NCBI RefSeq assembly: GCF_918797505.1
Contig: NC_092793.1
Location: forward strand, 43,078,243 to 43,142,242
Length of the DNA: 64,000 nt
From: Bemisia tabaci
Lineage: Eukaryota; Arthropoda; Insecta; Hemiptera; Aleyrodidae
Direction: 5' to 3'
Shown here: positions 35,657-45,772 of the stretch, in pieces
How positions within the stretch are numbered: the first letter of the stretch is position 1
Layout: each line of letters starts with the position of its first letter
Translations under genes and position numbers: made by a program
Notes under the pieces: generated by a model
What the model was told of the DNA's origin: nothing
What the model saw: the letters and a program-made list of their open reading frames with translations, nothing else
The model's database searches: none

Positions 35657-35965
35657 TGAGCACATCATGTAACTAAAACCAAACCAAGGTTAAAATGTGT
35701 CCTAAGGCCTCCTTGATGACATCGAAAGCTCGTTTTACTTAGACGATGTGCTTGGTGTCAAAAAAGCCTCGTAGTGATAGAAAAACACGTATTTTTCGCT
35801 AAAATGCGCCTGCAGACATATGTTCAGGCAACCGTTTAACACGTATCCAATGGCCTATGCACCAAATCATGATTATGTCCGGAAACTACATTGAGTCAAC
35901 TTGGAAAACCCGCATAACTTTCCAGATTCTAGGGAGGGTCAAGAAGGGCCCCTATCTATACCCCT
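35100..35965. repeat. Large inverted repeat with T31 run near the centre
   Basis: The left arm (about 35120-35470) contains CGCATTTTAGCGAAAAATGC and GACATCCGCAAAAATCTTGG. The right arm (about 35555-35950) contains their reverse complements in mirror order (CCAAGATTTTTGCGGATGTC near 35573, then GCGCCTGCAGAC near 35805). A T31 homopolymer lies at 35620-35650 just inside the right arm. By eye the arms are about 85-90 percent alike. No gene is seen. Confidence 0.75.
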
Positions 35966-36358
35966 CCTTTTCCTACTCAAAGCTGAAAATGCAAAAAATT
36001 TGCAAATTTTTAGAAATTGAATTGCTTCTGTTTTACAAAGAGCGTTATGACTTTTTTATTACGGAAATGAAGGACTTTCAACGTTTTAAGGAGAGGTTGT
36101 TCCCAGAACGCCGATTTCGGCCCCCCTTTGGATTTGGCTTGAACTTCGCTCAGATATTGTGATATGAACTCCCGATGCACGCGCAAAATTTTAGCTCCCT
36201 CGGATTGCAAGTTGTGCTAAAAAACGTTAGAAAATTACAAAGAGCCGTAGGGACGTCAAGCCTGTAAGATCTTCCTCCAAGAGGGAAGATGCGACTGTAT
36301 CTTATACGGAATCGTTCATTTCTGGTATTTCCAACACGAATCCCTGCTAAAGATTTCC

Positions 36359-36490
36359 CATGGAACTTTCACCCAGGTATTTTCGGGAAGGAGAATGTCT
36401 TCCCTGGGAGGCAGCTCCCCTGGGAAGCGGCTGTCCTGGGAATTTCACCCAGGTAATTTTGGCCTGGGAACTGGGTCCCCTGGGAAGCCT
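36359..36490 (+). repeat. CCTGGGAA-rich short tandem cluster
   Basis: CCTGGGA or CCTGGGAA appears about five times between 36404 and 36484. A longer direct repeat, TTTCACCCAGGTA, occurs at about 36367 and 36446. The frames at 36347-36547 and 36395-36769 are driven by this repeat. Confidence 0.6.
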
Positions 36491-36785
36491 CCCATTCCGT
36501 GCCCGAAATGCGGTCCTTACAGCAGAGCCATAGAAGCAAGAGATCAAGGATTAAATATAAGAAAATTAATTTGTTCTATTGCCGAGACATTTTTTAGACA
36601 AAAAAGGAATTCTCAGCCACTATGCAATTCTCCATACCGCGGTCATTCCCAAACGGTCTCCCATCTATGTACTAACTATGCCCGACGTTGCTTAACCCCT
36701 GGGATCGTCCTAGAGCTGCTGCCGTGGAGCGCCGGAGGCTCGCGTGTTCATCGAGCATTCGTAATTTAGCATTAACGTCCCTAGC

Positions 36786-38254
36786 CACGGTGCGTTTTAA
36801 ACAGTTTTAATGCGGTCAACATACCACCCGCGATTTTTTTGCGGAAATGTCAACTAGAAGGCCTACTGATTGAGGAACAACAAACCGCGAAATCTATGAT
36901 GGGGCCGTTTTTGAGAAAATGCGATTTTTCGCTTTTTTGGCGGGAATTTCGGGTCAAGGCGCTGAAAAAGTCAAGTTAGGCTGTTTTTGTAGTTCGTAAA
37001 TGCATATCCTATACATTTTGAGTCAATCAAGTGCCAGTAGATAGCTATTCGTGCATATTGCCCAAAATTCATCTCCTTAAATCCACGACTTTTGGGTTTT
37101 TGGGGGGTTAGTCAAGGAGAAATCCGAAAAAAAGAGGGTTAACCCGGAACAAATTGCTTAACAAACTTTTCCTACGTAAACTTCTTCAGTAGGTCCTATT
37201 GAACAACATACCAAAAGTTTACCACGGTTCGCTCCCGGAACACCCCCCCAAATTGCCTAAATTTCAAAATGGCGGCCATAATAAGGCCTCTGGGAGTTCG
37301 ATTTTTTTAAAAATACGCATACAGTGTCATGTGAGGTGTCAATTCCTATTAATTTTGGTCGTAGATTTCAAATATGAAGGTGAATTTTTGAAATGTTTAC
37401 GTGACATCCCTAGTATACTAGGGACTTCACCCTCCTGCCTTTCAAAGCTGGCCGCCATCTTTGCATTTGGAGCAATCCCTTTGACTTGAGGGCTTTTATG
37501 ACTTCATAAATGAAATCTACGACCAAAATTACATAAGAAATGATACCTCACTTGCCTTATCACGCGAACTTTTTAAAAATCCACCCTCTTGACTTTCAAA
37601 ATTGGCTGCCATCTTTGATTTGGGGTACCCCCTTTTGATCAAGGGACTTTTTTGACTTCATATTTGAAATCTACGACCAAAATTACGTAGGAATTGACAC
37701 CTCACATGACACTGTATGCGTATTTTTAAAAAAATCGAACTCCCAAAGGCCTTATTATGGCCGCCAATTTGAAATTTAGGCATTTGGGGGGGGGGGGTGT
37801 TCCGGGAGCGAACCGTGGTAAACTTTTGGTATGTTGTTCAATAGGACCTACTGAAGAAGTTTACGTTGGAAAAGTTTGTTAAGCAATTTGTTCCGGGTTA
37901 ACCCTCTTTTTTTCGGATTTCTCCTTGACTAACCCCCCAAAAACCCAAAAGTCGTGGATTTAAGGATATGAATTTTGGGCAATATGCACGAATAGCTATC
38001 TACTGGCACTTGATTGACTCAAAATGTATAGGATATGCATTTACGAACTACAAAAACAGCCTAACTTGACTTTTCCAGCGCCTTGACCCGAAATTCCCGC
38101 CAAAAAAGCGAAAAATCGCATTTTCTCAAAAACGGCCCCATCACAGATTTCGCGGTTTGTTGTTCCTCAATCAGTAGGCCTTCTAGTTGACATTTCCGCA
38201 AAAAAATCGCGGGTGGTATGTTGACCGCATTAAACTTGTTTAAAACGCACCGTG
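36786..38254. mobile_element. 1.47-kb near-perfect palindrome with TAGC target duplication
   Basis: The left arm starts CACGGTGCGTTTTAAACAG and the right arm ends TTGTTTAAAACGCACCGTG. About 600-bp arms (36786-37385 and 37650-38254) match almost base for base. The spacer of about 265 bp itself carries an inverted GAAATCTACGACCAAAATTA pair. TAGC lies directly outside each end (36782-36785 and 38255-38258). CAC termini and a 4-bp duplication fit some Chapaev-like DNA transposons, but there is no transposase, so the superfamily is open. Transcription through it would give a long hairpin RNA. Confidence 0.8.
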
Positions 38255-38290
38255 TAGCGCCAATTCCATGATTGAAAGCAATGATATTCT

Positions 38291-39862
38291 CGGAAAGAGC
38301 CTCCCAAAAAAAGGGCCTTTCTTGGCCCCTTTTCTGAAACTCGGGGATTTCATTCAAATGTGGCCTAAACGAAACCTTATGATGACCTAAGACTCCAGTA
38401 AAAATTTTAGCTTGAGTATACGTCTGGTTTCGGAGATACAGCGTTGCAAAGTTCGCATATTTAAGCTTTAAAAATCTTCATAGTTTCAAATATTATCTTC
38501 CTAAAACCAACATCAGAGTGAACTTTACATTCTAAAACAAAGCGTTAATGAAGCATAATGATAAAAAAAGCCTCCATCAAAAGTTTTAGCTCATGCATGA
38601 CCCCTGTTTTGGTAGTGCAACGTTGCAAGTTTACCTTTCTGAGCTTTAAAAATGCTCATATTTTTAAGTTTCTTGTTTAAAAACCAATTTTAGTGAATAT
38701 CAAACTGCGTTTTGAGGGATAAAATTAACCCCTAGTGATACTTTTGGATGCATAATTGCATTGATAAAAGGCTACAATGATTTAAAGTAACACGGCGTTG
38801 CACAGTTTACATCCTAAATCTCTGAAAATGTCTTTTCTCTTGTTTTCTTATGAGAGACAACTCCGATCAAACATGTTTCGATATTGTAAAGTGAAATACA
38901 AGGAATCTTGTTAGTTCTAAGTGACAGTTGGTGTAAAAAATGACACTGTTGTCTGTTTATCTTTTTTTTATCTCAACATTTAATAATAAAATAACATTAA
39001 AATTAGGATACTTCCAATAATTATCTAATTTCAAAATCAAATTCAAGAGACTTTGCCATGCTCGATGAAATGCTTGCAGCACCAGCATTGCTTTCAAAAT
39101 CCAACAAATTATGCTTCGCCATAGTTGCCAATTTAACCGTTTTTTAAGTAAAATGAAAAAAATAAACATAGAATACAGAATTTGTCGAGTTGTTTTAAGT
39201 ATAAATAAATATTGATCTAGAGAATACATTTATTATGCCTTGCAAAATAGAGTACCTCCACTGTTTTTTTAAAAAAAAGGAAAAAATGAAAAATATTGAA
39301 AAAACTTGAAAAAATTAAAAATATTGTAAAAAATTGAAAAAATAAAAAAAATCAAATAAGAATTAAAAATATTGAAAAAAATGAAAAAATTAATAAAATC
39401 AAATAAAAATTAAACAGTAAAATAATATTTAAAAAAAAAAAAAAAAATTAAGTATCAAGTATTGGAGGCATCTTTATTTTAAAATAATTTTATTATTAAT
39501 TGTTTGAAAATAAGTATTAATAAACTTAGCAATAGTATTTTTGCGAATACCAATCGTCACTTGGAACTGACATCAGCCCTCGACATTTTTCCTTGATATA
39601 AGGCCTGACACCCATTGACGTCCTCTTTAATTAGCATAAATAATAATTTCGAGAGTTTAAAGTTGTTAGCTTGGCAACGCTGTATCACCACCAATTAAAG
39701 TATCCTTATTTAAGCTACAAATGACACATTTGGTAGATTTCATGCTTCAAATTCTAAAGAAGATCCACGAAAGTAGCTTTTTAAACGCGGGACTTAGAAA
39801 TATAAACATTTTTAAAGCTCAAATGTATAAACTTAGCAACGCTGTATCATTAAAACTGTACT
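38291..39862. repeat. Second partial copy of the inner inverted repeat
   Basis: This is a direct, roughly 90 percent identical copy of 9424-11000. It includes GAGCCTCCC at its start, the GCGTTGCA words (38443, 38615 and 38790), the AT-rich centre (39270-39450) and the first right-arm units (39674 and 39838). Both outer ends of the 8537-12012 element are missing. It begins only about 36 bp after the palindrome 36786-38254. Confidence 0.85.
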
Positions 39863-40105
39863 TAAACTAGTTGTCAACCCCCCTTTTGTGATACCTCATT
39901 CAAAAGAAAATAAAAATAGAAAACTTTTGGCGCAAACCGCAGGTCAAAATGTTGATTTTTGACAAAATGGCGGCCGGTCGAAGTTCATAATGGCGGAAAT
40001 TTGGCATCTCCGTTTATTATCGACGGATTGGTCTGAAACTCAGTATCCTAGGGTTTATCGGGACGAGAACAACGACTCTGGCATTAGTTTTCCAGAAAAG
40101 TCATT

Positions 40106-40632
40106 CCTTTTCAAAATGGCGGCGGTTAAAATGGCGGCTTAGACTGGGAAGTGGATATTTAGGCTGCTTATCGTCGGATTTGTATGAGACTTGATATTCG
40201 GGAGTTGGTATTTCGGCACCAGAAGAACGAATCTTTCATTGGGTTTTTAAAATTCTCAAAAACTTTAAAATGGCGGCGAAAAAATGACGGAAAATCCATA
40301 TCACGGCTGTTTACCGATGGATTTGCACAGAAGGCAGTACCTACTCAGTTGGTTTTTGGCTCGAAAAAATTAATCTTTCATTAGATTTTTGAAACACTGA
40401 ATATCGTCAAAATTGTGGCGGAAAAATAACGGAAAATCCGCATCCACCATCGCCACTCGTATTTTTGCCGCCATTTTGAAGTTTTTAAAAATTTCAAAAA
40501 TCCAATGAAAGATTCGTTCTTCTAGTGCTGGAATACCCCCGGATATCAAGTCTCATAAAAATCCGAAGATAAGCAGCCTAAATATCCACTTCCCGCTCTA
40601 AGCCGCCATTTAACCTTCGCCATTTTGAAAAG
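40106..40632. repeat. Inverted repeat with AAAATGGCGGC words
   Basis: The arms of about 180 bp (40106-40290 and 40455-40632) mirror each other, including AAGTGGATATTTAGGCTGCT against AGCAGCCTAAATATCCACTT. The loop is about 165 bp. The AAAATGGCGGC/GCCGCCATTTT motif is shared with the palindrome at 49092-49868, so both may be relatives. Confidence 0.75.
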
Positions 40633-40639
40633 AACTGAA

Positions 40640-42505
40640 AGGAGGAGTAACGTTTTGGGCCTTTTCCGGCCCCACCTGGATTTTGCTAAATGTTTCATAT
40701 TTTCAAAGTACTAGTCTTAGGTAGACTCTGTGCCAAATATTAGACCGAACGGAGCCCATGCAAGGGCGCAGCAGCGCCTCAAACCCAAAATCCTGGAATC
40801 GAAAAACAATTATTTTCGTCGACTTTTTCGACTGTTATCACTCTTCCAGCACATGATTCTTATGTATTTTTTTGCGCACTTTTTGTTTCTGGCCTTTTTA
40901 AAGGCCTCCGATAAATTTTAAAGGGCCTTATGGCCCATTGTTGCCATTTTTGGCCCATTTTTAGGGATTTTTTCCATTTAACACATTCAAAACTCAATTT
41001 AATCCAAAAACTGTGTACATTTTTGAAAAGTACGTAAAAGAATGAATAAAAAATGTTCAGTAAAATTTTTTCCTATGTTGCCAAATTTCCGAGAAAATTG
41101 GTCCCAAAGTGTCAAAAACGGCAAAAAATCGATAAATCGCCGCGTCTAAGGTTCAAGAAAGTGGAGTACATTTTTCATACTGTACCAGATAACAGCTCTT
41201 ATCCATCCATACAACATATTAAAGTATCATAGTTGTACCTGGATTCCCACGATGTGTAAATTGACCGAGATGTCGATTTTAGGGGCCTTCTTATACTTGA
41301 ATGTACGTATGCGTATTTACGTTTTTAAAATTACAGCTCCGCAGCGCTATTTTAGAGGCCCACTGAGCGCCGACCGGCCGCTCAGTGGTCCTGTCCGAAG
41401 CTGCAATTTTAAAAACGTGAATTTTTTGGAATTATCGGTAATTTCTGAACTCAGCTACCCTCAAGAGTCCCTAATAAAGTATTTTGCTCAGTTTGAACAT
41501 TCAATCTGATCTAATAACAGTCAATTCCGACTTTTTTGCGCGCGAAAATCGGTCGGCGCGCGTTGAGCGGAAACTTCAATCGATCATAACTCCGGAACCG
41601 TTTGGTTCCTCGGCTTAATGGACCACTCGTTGGATGCGGAAAAAGACGAACAATTTAAAAAACTGGTTTTGGTTCAAATATAAAATCAAGATATTTGTAA
41701 ATTTTTCGTTTAAAAGAAATTTTCTAGACCTAAAAACTGGAAAAAAGCACATATGTTAACTTAAAAATTTGATATCGGAATTTCGACCTTTAGAATCTTA
41801 AAGTATACAATTTTTGACGATTTTTCGTCCAAACCGGACCTCGATATCTTTCTTTGTTCAAGAGATATCGAGGTTCACAAGTTCTGACTTCCACCCCCCC
41901 CCTAGGTCCCCCCCAAAATTTTTTGGGGGTATGAAAATTTGGAAAAAGAAGCGCTCAAGTATGAGTAATCAATAGACAAAGTCTGAAGAACTTCCAGAGG
42001 GGGGCGAAAAAAGCCGTTTTTGCATCAAGCTCTTTAAAAGTTCCGAGTCCCCCTGCTGTGCCCCATCAGAATAGTCTCTGAGGACAATGGGACCCTCAAA
42101 TTTGGATTCCTCGGGGTCGATGACCTTTGAATACACATTTTTTCCGAGTCTCCACGTCAATATGATAAATTTGAATTTTTTTGAAAGGGGGTTCTGTCCC
42201 CCACCTTTAGGGGTCGGTATTTTGGACAGGGACGGGCGGATTTGGATTTATTGGTGTTAAGTTAAAATTTTCTGTACGTTCTGATTTTGATTAAATAATT
42301 TCAAAATTTTGACAGAAACCCTGATTTTTGAAGTACGGACCCCCCTTTTATCCTCAAAGGGGCGCCAGGGGGGCTCTGGGGCCATGAAATTCGGATTCCT
42401 TGGGGTCGATTTCCTATTCATCCTCGCAATCCTGGACTTCGCGCGACCCAAATTAACTGAAAAAAATGCCTGGCACGGTAAGTCTGGGCCACCCTGTATA
42501 TTAAA
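40640..42505. other. Unassigned repeats, no gene
   Basis: There is a nested hairpin at 41320-41416. Around 42478-42500 the words GGTAAGTCTGGGCCACCCTG match the inverted sequence near 59280-59530 (GGTGGCCCAGACCTACCG), so this end belongs to a dispersed family. GC-biased homopolymers occur near 41885. Frames in the region have no recognised domain. Confidence 0.4.
41320..41416. repeat. Two-level hairpin
   Basis: The outer stem is CGTTTTTAAAATTACAGCT (41320-41338) against AGCTGCAATTTTAAAAACG (41398-41416). The inner stem is CCACTGAGCG (41360-41369) against CGCTCAGTGG (41379-41388), closing a 9-nt loop. No coding role is seen. Confidence 0.65.
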
Positions 42506-42633
42506 ACTTTAGCAGAAAAATTTAGTGTAACAAATGCAAGACTCTTTAGAACTCCGATGGAAACAAACTTGAGACTTGAACCAGCTGAAGATATGTATGT
42601 GATTTACCTTTTATGCAACTAATAGGAGCCTTA

Positions 42634-42843
42634 CACCGAAAAAAAATTGAAGTTAATTTAACATTCTGGATGTAAAAAAAGTGTGCGAGAACTTTCAAAA
42701 TGCTAAAATACCTGCCACAGCAGTTACTTCAGCAATGCCAAGATGTAAAATTAAGTGCTGTGGCGGGTAATTCAGCATTTATAAGTTCTCGCACACTTTT
42801 TTTACATTCAGAATGTTAATTTAACTTCCCTTTTTTTTCGGTG
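42634..42843. mobile_element. TA-flanked palindromic MITE inside copia RT
   Basis: The ends CACCGAAAAAAAA and TTTTTTTTCGGTG are flanked by TA on both sides. Arms of about 95 bp (including AGTGTGCGAGAACTT) fold back on each other. Removing it joins GGAGCCTTA to GTGTAC within the copia RT motif. TA duplications suggest a Tc1/mariner-type source transposase, which is an inference. Confidence 0.75.
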
Positions 42844-42878
42844 TAGTGTACCTATGTAAGTTCAGGCACAAGACCAGA

Positions 42879-43604
42879 CGTATCCCAACCAGCAACGACT
42901 GACGTTTTCCAGGAGAAAAATTTGTTATAGGACGGATTTTGGGGGGAAAACACACACTGAAAAAAAAAATTGCTAAAATACGGTGACAAATCACCAAATT
43001 AGTTAAATCAACCCGGTGTTCTTAATCTATTTTGATGAGTTGTCACCCTTTTTCACTATTTCATGTGTTGATTTTAGCAGTTTTTTTTTCAGTGCGTGTA
43101 TTTTCTAAGTTTAGCCTCGGTTTTTCTCTCGTATAATAGTCAGAAAACAGGAGTTTAACTTGTTTAAAACTGAGGTTGATGTTTAACCCTAGTTTTTCTT
43201 CTGAATAACAGAGGAAAAACGTAAGATTAACTTCTGTCAAACTGAGGGTGATGTTTAACTCTTGTGTTTCTTCCGTAATCAGCAACGACTGACGTTTTCC
43301 AGGCTAATATTCTGGAGAAACCAGGGCAAAACGGTTGAGAAAACATGGGAGAATCATCTGGGGAAACTTATGTATTCATACGGAAGAAAAACTAGGGTTA
43401 AACATCACCCCCAGTTTGACAGAAGTTTAACTTACGTTTTTCCTCTGTTATTCAGAAGAAAAACTAGGGTTAAACATCAACTTCAGTTTTAAACAAGTTA
43501 AACTCCTGTTTTCCGACTGTTATACGAGAGAAAAACCGGGGTTAAACGTAGTAAATGCATGTGGTTTTTCCCCGAAATCCGTCCTATAACACAGCGGATA
43601 CATC
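42879..43604. mobile_element. Foldback inside copia RT with possible GTA duplication
   Basis: TTATAGGACGGATTT at about 42925 is mirrored near 43586, and the arms contain mirrored TTTAACCCTAGTTTTTC and GTTTAACTTCTGTC-like words. GTA (42876-42878 and 43605-43607) flanks the segment, and its removal restores RPDVAYSVNYL. The word CAGCAACGACTGACGTTTTC occurs at 42889 and again at 43281. A smaller CACTGAAAA-ended palindrome (about 42953-43096) is nested in the left arm. Confidence 0.65.
42953..43096. mobile_element. Small CACTGAAAA-ended palindromic MITE
   Basis: CACTGAAAAAAAAAATTGCT on the left and AGCAGTTTTTTTTTCAGTG on the right enclose a mirrored interior (ACGGTGACAAATCACC and a TTGATG segment). 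It is about 144 bp. Similar termini begin the tRNA-like segment near 61002. Confidence 0.65.
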
Positions 43605-44417
43605 AGTAGCTTATTCTGTTAATTATTTAAGTCGTTTTTCTAATGCTTTTTCCCAAATTCATTTCAAATATGCGCTTAGACTTTTAAAATATCTGTATCA
43701 AACCAAAAATCTAAAATGAATTTACAAGAGGAACAGTATTGCCGATCCTATTAATTGCTACGTTGATGCGGACTGGGCAGGTGACCATAATAATAGAAAA
43801 TCCACCTCTGGCTATGTAATTAAAGTCTTTAATAACGTTGTAGCTTGGAAAAAAAACAAAGCACCGTAACAAAATCGTCAACCTTTGCGGAATACGTAGC
43901 TTTATCAGAAGCTGTCACTGAAGTTTCACTTGTAAAAGAAATTTTATCATTTATGGCAATTGATCAAACGACAGCGATCAAAATTGAAACCCCCATTAAC
44001 ATATTTGAAGATAATGCAGGAGCTATTTCCATTGCGAAAAAAGGAAATCTAACTAAAAATTCAGAGCATGTTGAGGTCCACTATCATTTTGTCCATGAAA
44101 ACAGTAAAAAGGGTATCATAAATGTCATTAAAATTAACTCGGAAAATAATATTGCTGATATTTGTACTAAATGCTTGGGGAAAATGAAATTTGAAAAGTT
44201 TCGAAACTATTTAAATTTATCAAATGTCTAGTTAAGAAGCACAAATTTGAGGAGGCGTAGGAATTATAATTTATATCTTATACCAAAGTTCACTAAAAGT
44301 CAATCGCTTCCCTTAGTCTCGTCATTTTTACTGTAACTCTTGCTCCATTTGTTTTTTTATTTTAAGCTAAATTTTTGTGAAAATTGTAAAAATTTGTAAC
44401 AATAATTTAAGGAGGCG

Positions 44418-44582
44418 TGTTGAAAGACCTCTCTCCTAGAGGGCAGCACTTGTGTTTTTGTGGCATTGTCCGTCTGTCTGTAGATGGTTGTCTGTTGCTG
44501 TGTAATTGTGCATTGAGATGTGAGCAATGAATAAAGTTCTGATTTTTATCCCTTGTAATCCAAGTGTTTTCCGTCTGTTACA
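44418..44582 (+). repeat. Copia 3' LTR (about 165 bp)
   Basis: A purine-rich tract (AAGGAGGCG) immediately precedes TGTTGAAAGACC. The segment ends CTGTTACA, so it starts TG and ends CA as LTRs do. It contains AATAAAG (about 44530), a likely polyadenylation signal. A similar purine tract lies at 44249. No matching 5' LTR is in the window. Confidence 0.7.
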
Positions 44583-45683
44583 CCATTAAAAGTACCCGTA
44601 ATTAACAATTAAAACCCTCCTCGATGAAAATAAATGCCCATAAGTTATCATCGGCAAGTCCTGAACGCTCTCATATGAAAATTTCAGTTTCCTTCAAATT
44701 CTGTGGGACGATCATAGTTCGAACTGCAAATTCCACGCAAACTGCTCCTTTAAGGCAGTAGCTAAGTAACAAGTAACGCTCTAAAAACGTTCGGCTTGGA
44801 AGGTAGAGTTGGTAGGTGCTCCTTAATGAGCCTGCTCCGTTACTACCCGTCTCACAAAAATTTTCATTCCAAATTACACCACACTTTGGCAAATTGCATG
44901 ACGGTGAGTCGAGAGAAAATACAAGCGGGGGGGGGGGGGAGGACTGTACTTTTGGGACACCTTGCATGTATATTGAGACCAAAAAAATGTATTAGGGGAA
45001 AAATAGCCTTCAAAGTAGAAATTTATTTATAATTTTTTTCTCAGACAGCGCCCCATAATCTCTATGTTTCTTAGGAATCTTATGTACTTTTACGGAAATT
45101 TACGATACATATTTTCATGTAAAATGTATACAAAGGTGCCACCATGGACCCGTCTAAGAGCTAGGTGTCCTCTCAAGCTTTCCTGACGTACGAGCCAAAT
45201 GAGTAGCTCCTTACGAATGTTCAGGCTGTGCGGCAAGTAATGCGGTCACGTCCTTATGCGAAACTTGACCACTTTACGCGCATAAGCCGAAAAATAATAA
45301 AAACTATCGATGTTATTCAGCCCGTTACTGAGCTATGCGCGGCTAGTCATCATTACGAACAGACATCTGATACGGCTGATGTGCCACGACTGACCAATAC
45401 TCGCTGGGCAAGGAACGAGCACCTATAGAGAAGGTGCGGCCTCGTGCTTTTGCTGTGCGGCAAGATAGTATGTACCGTTACGGTGGGTTCAAACTGTGCG
45501 TGTAGTCTGCGGTTCATACGGCTCGTTGTATCTTACGATAGGTAGGTACCTCCCTAGTTTTAGAGAGGCCGTTGCGTTGGAGAGACTGCATGATATCCGT
45601 TCTTGTGAGATATGTCTCGTGTACGCAGTGGCGCGCTGTAGTGCGTTTGGTGATAGGATAATACTTCGTAGCTTGGCTGACAA

Positions 45684-45772
45684 GGGCGTAACTACACATT
45701 GAGATGAGCCCGGGAAAGTGTTGAGTTGTACGGACGACTGGGTTCATTGCAGAGTGTAGTTACGCCCTTATT
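45684..45772. repeat. Stem-loop, 19-bp imperfect stem
   Basis: AAGGGCGTAACTACACATTG on the left pairs with CAGAGTGTAGTTACGCCCTT on the right, with a loop of about 50 nt. It could be a pair of short termini or a structured RNA. Nothing else supports a function. Confidence 0.55.

Larger units (their letters stand above)
42508..44231 (+). pseudogene. Copia RT-RNase H pseudogene
   Basis: The surviving C-terminal part of the polyprotein covers late RT and RNase H. Clear family words are YALRLLKYLYQTKNLK, YVDADWAGDHNNRKSTSGYV, SSTFAEYVALSEAVTEVS and IFEDNAGAISIAKKG, with the RNase H acidic residues DAD and ED visible. Frameshifts occur near 42575, 42855, 43720 and 43860, besides the two insertions. 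In an intact element this region copies RNA to DNA and degrades the template; here it is dead. The frame ends at 44231. Confidence 0.8.
42508..44582 (+). mobile_element. Ty1/copia 3' end with LTR, interrupted twice
   Basis: Copia protein similarity can be followed in order: late RT (EKFSVTNARLFRTPMETNL, then QLIGAL), a MITE at 42634-42843, YVSSGTRPDVS, a foldback at about 42879-43604, the end of RT (YSVNYLSRFSNAFSQIHFKY), then RNase H and a 3' LTR. The 5' two-thirds are missing. Both inserts lie inside the former reading frame, so they are younger than the copia copy. Confidence 0.8.
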
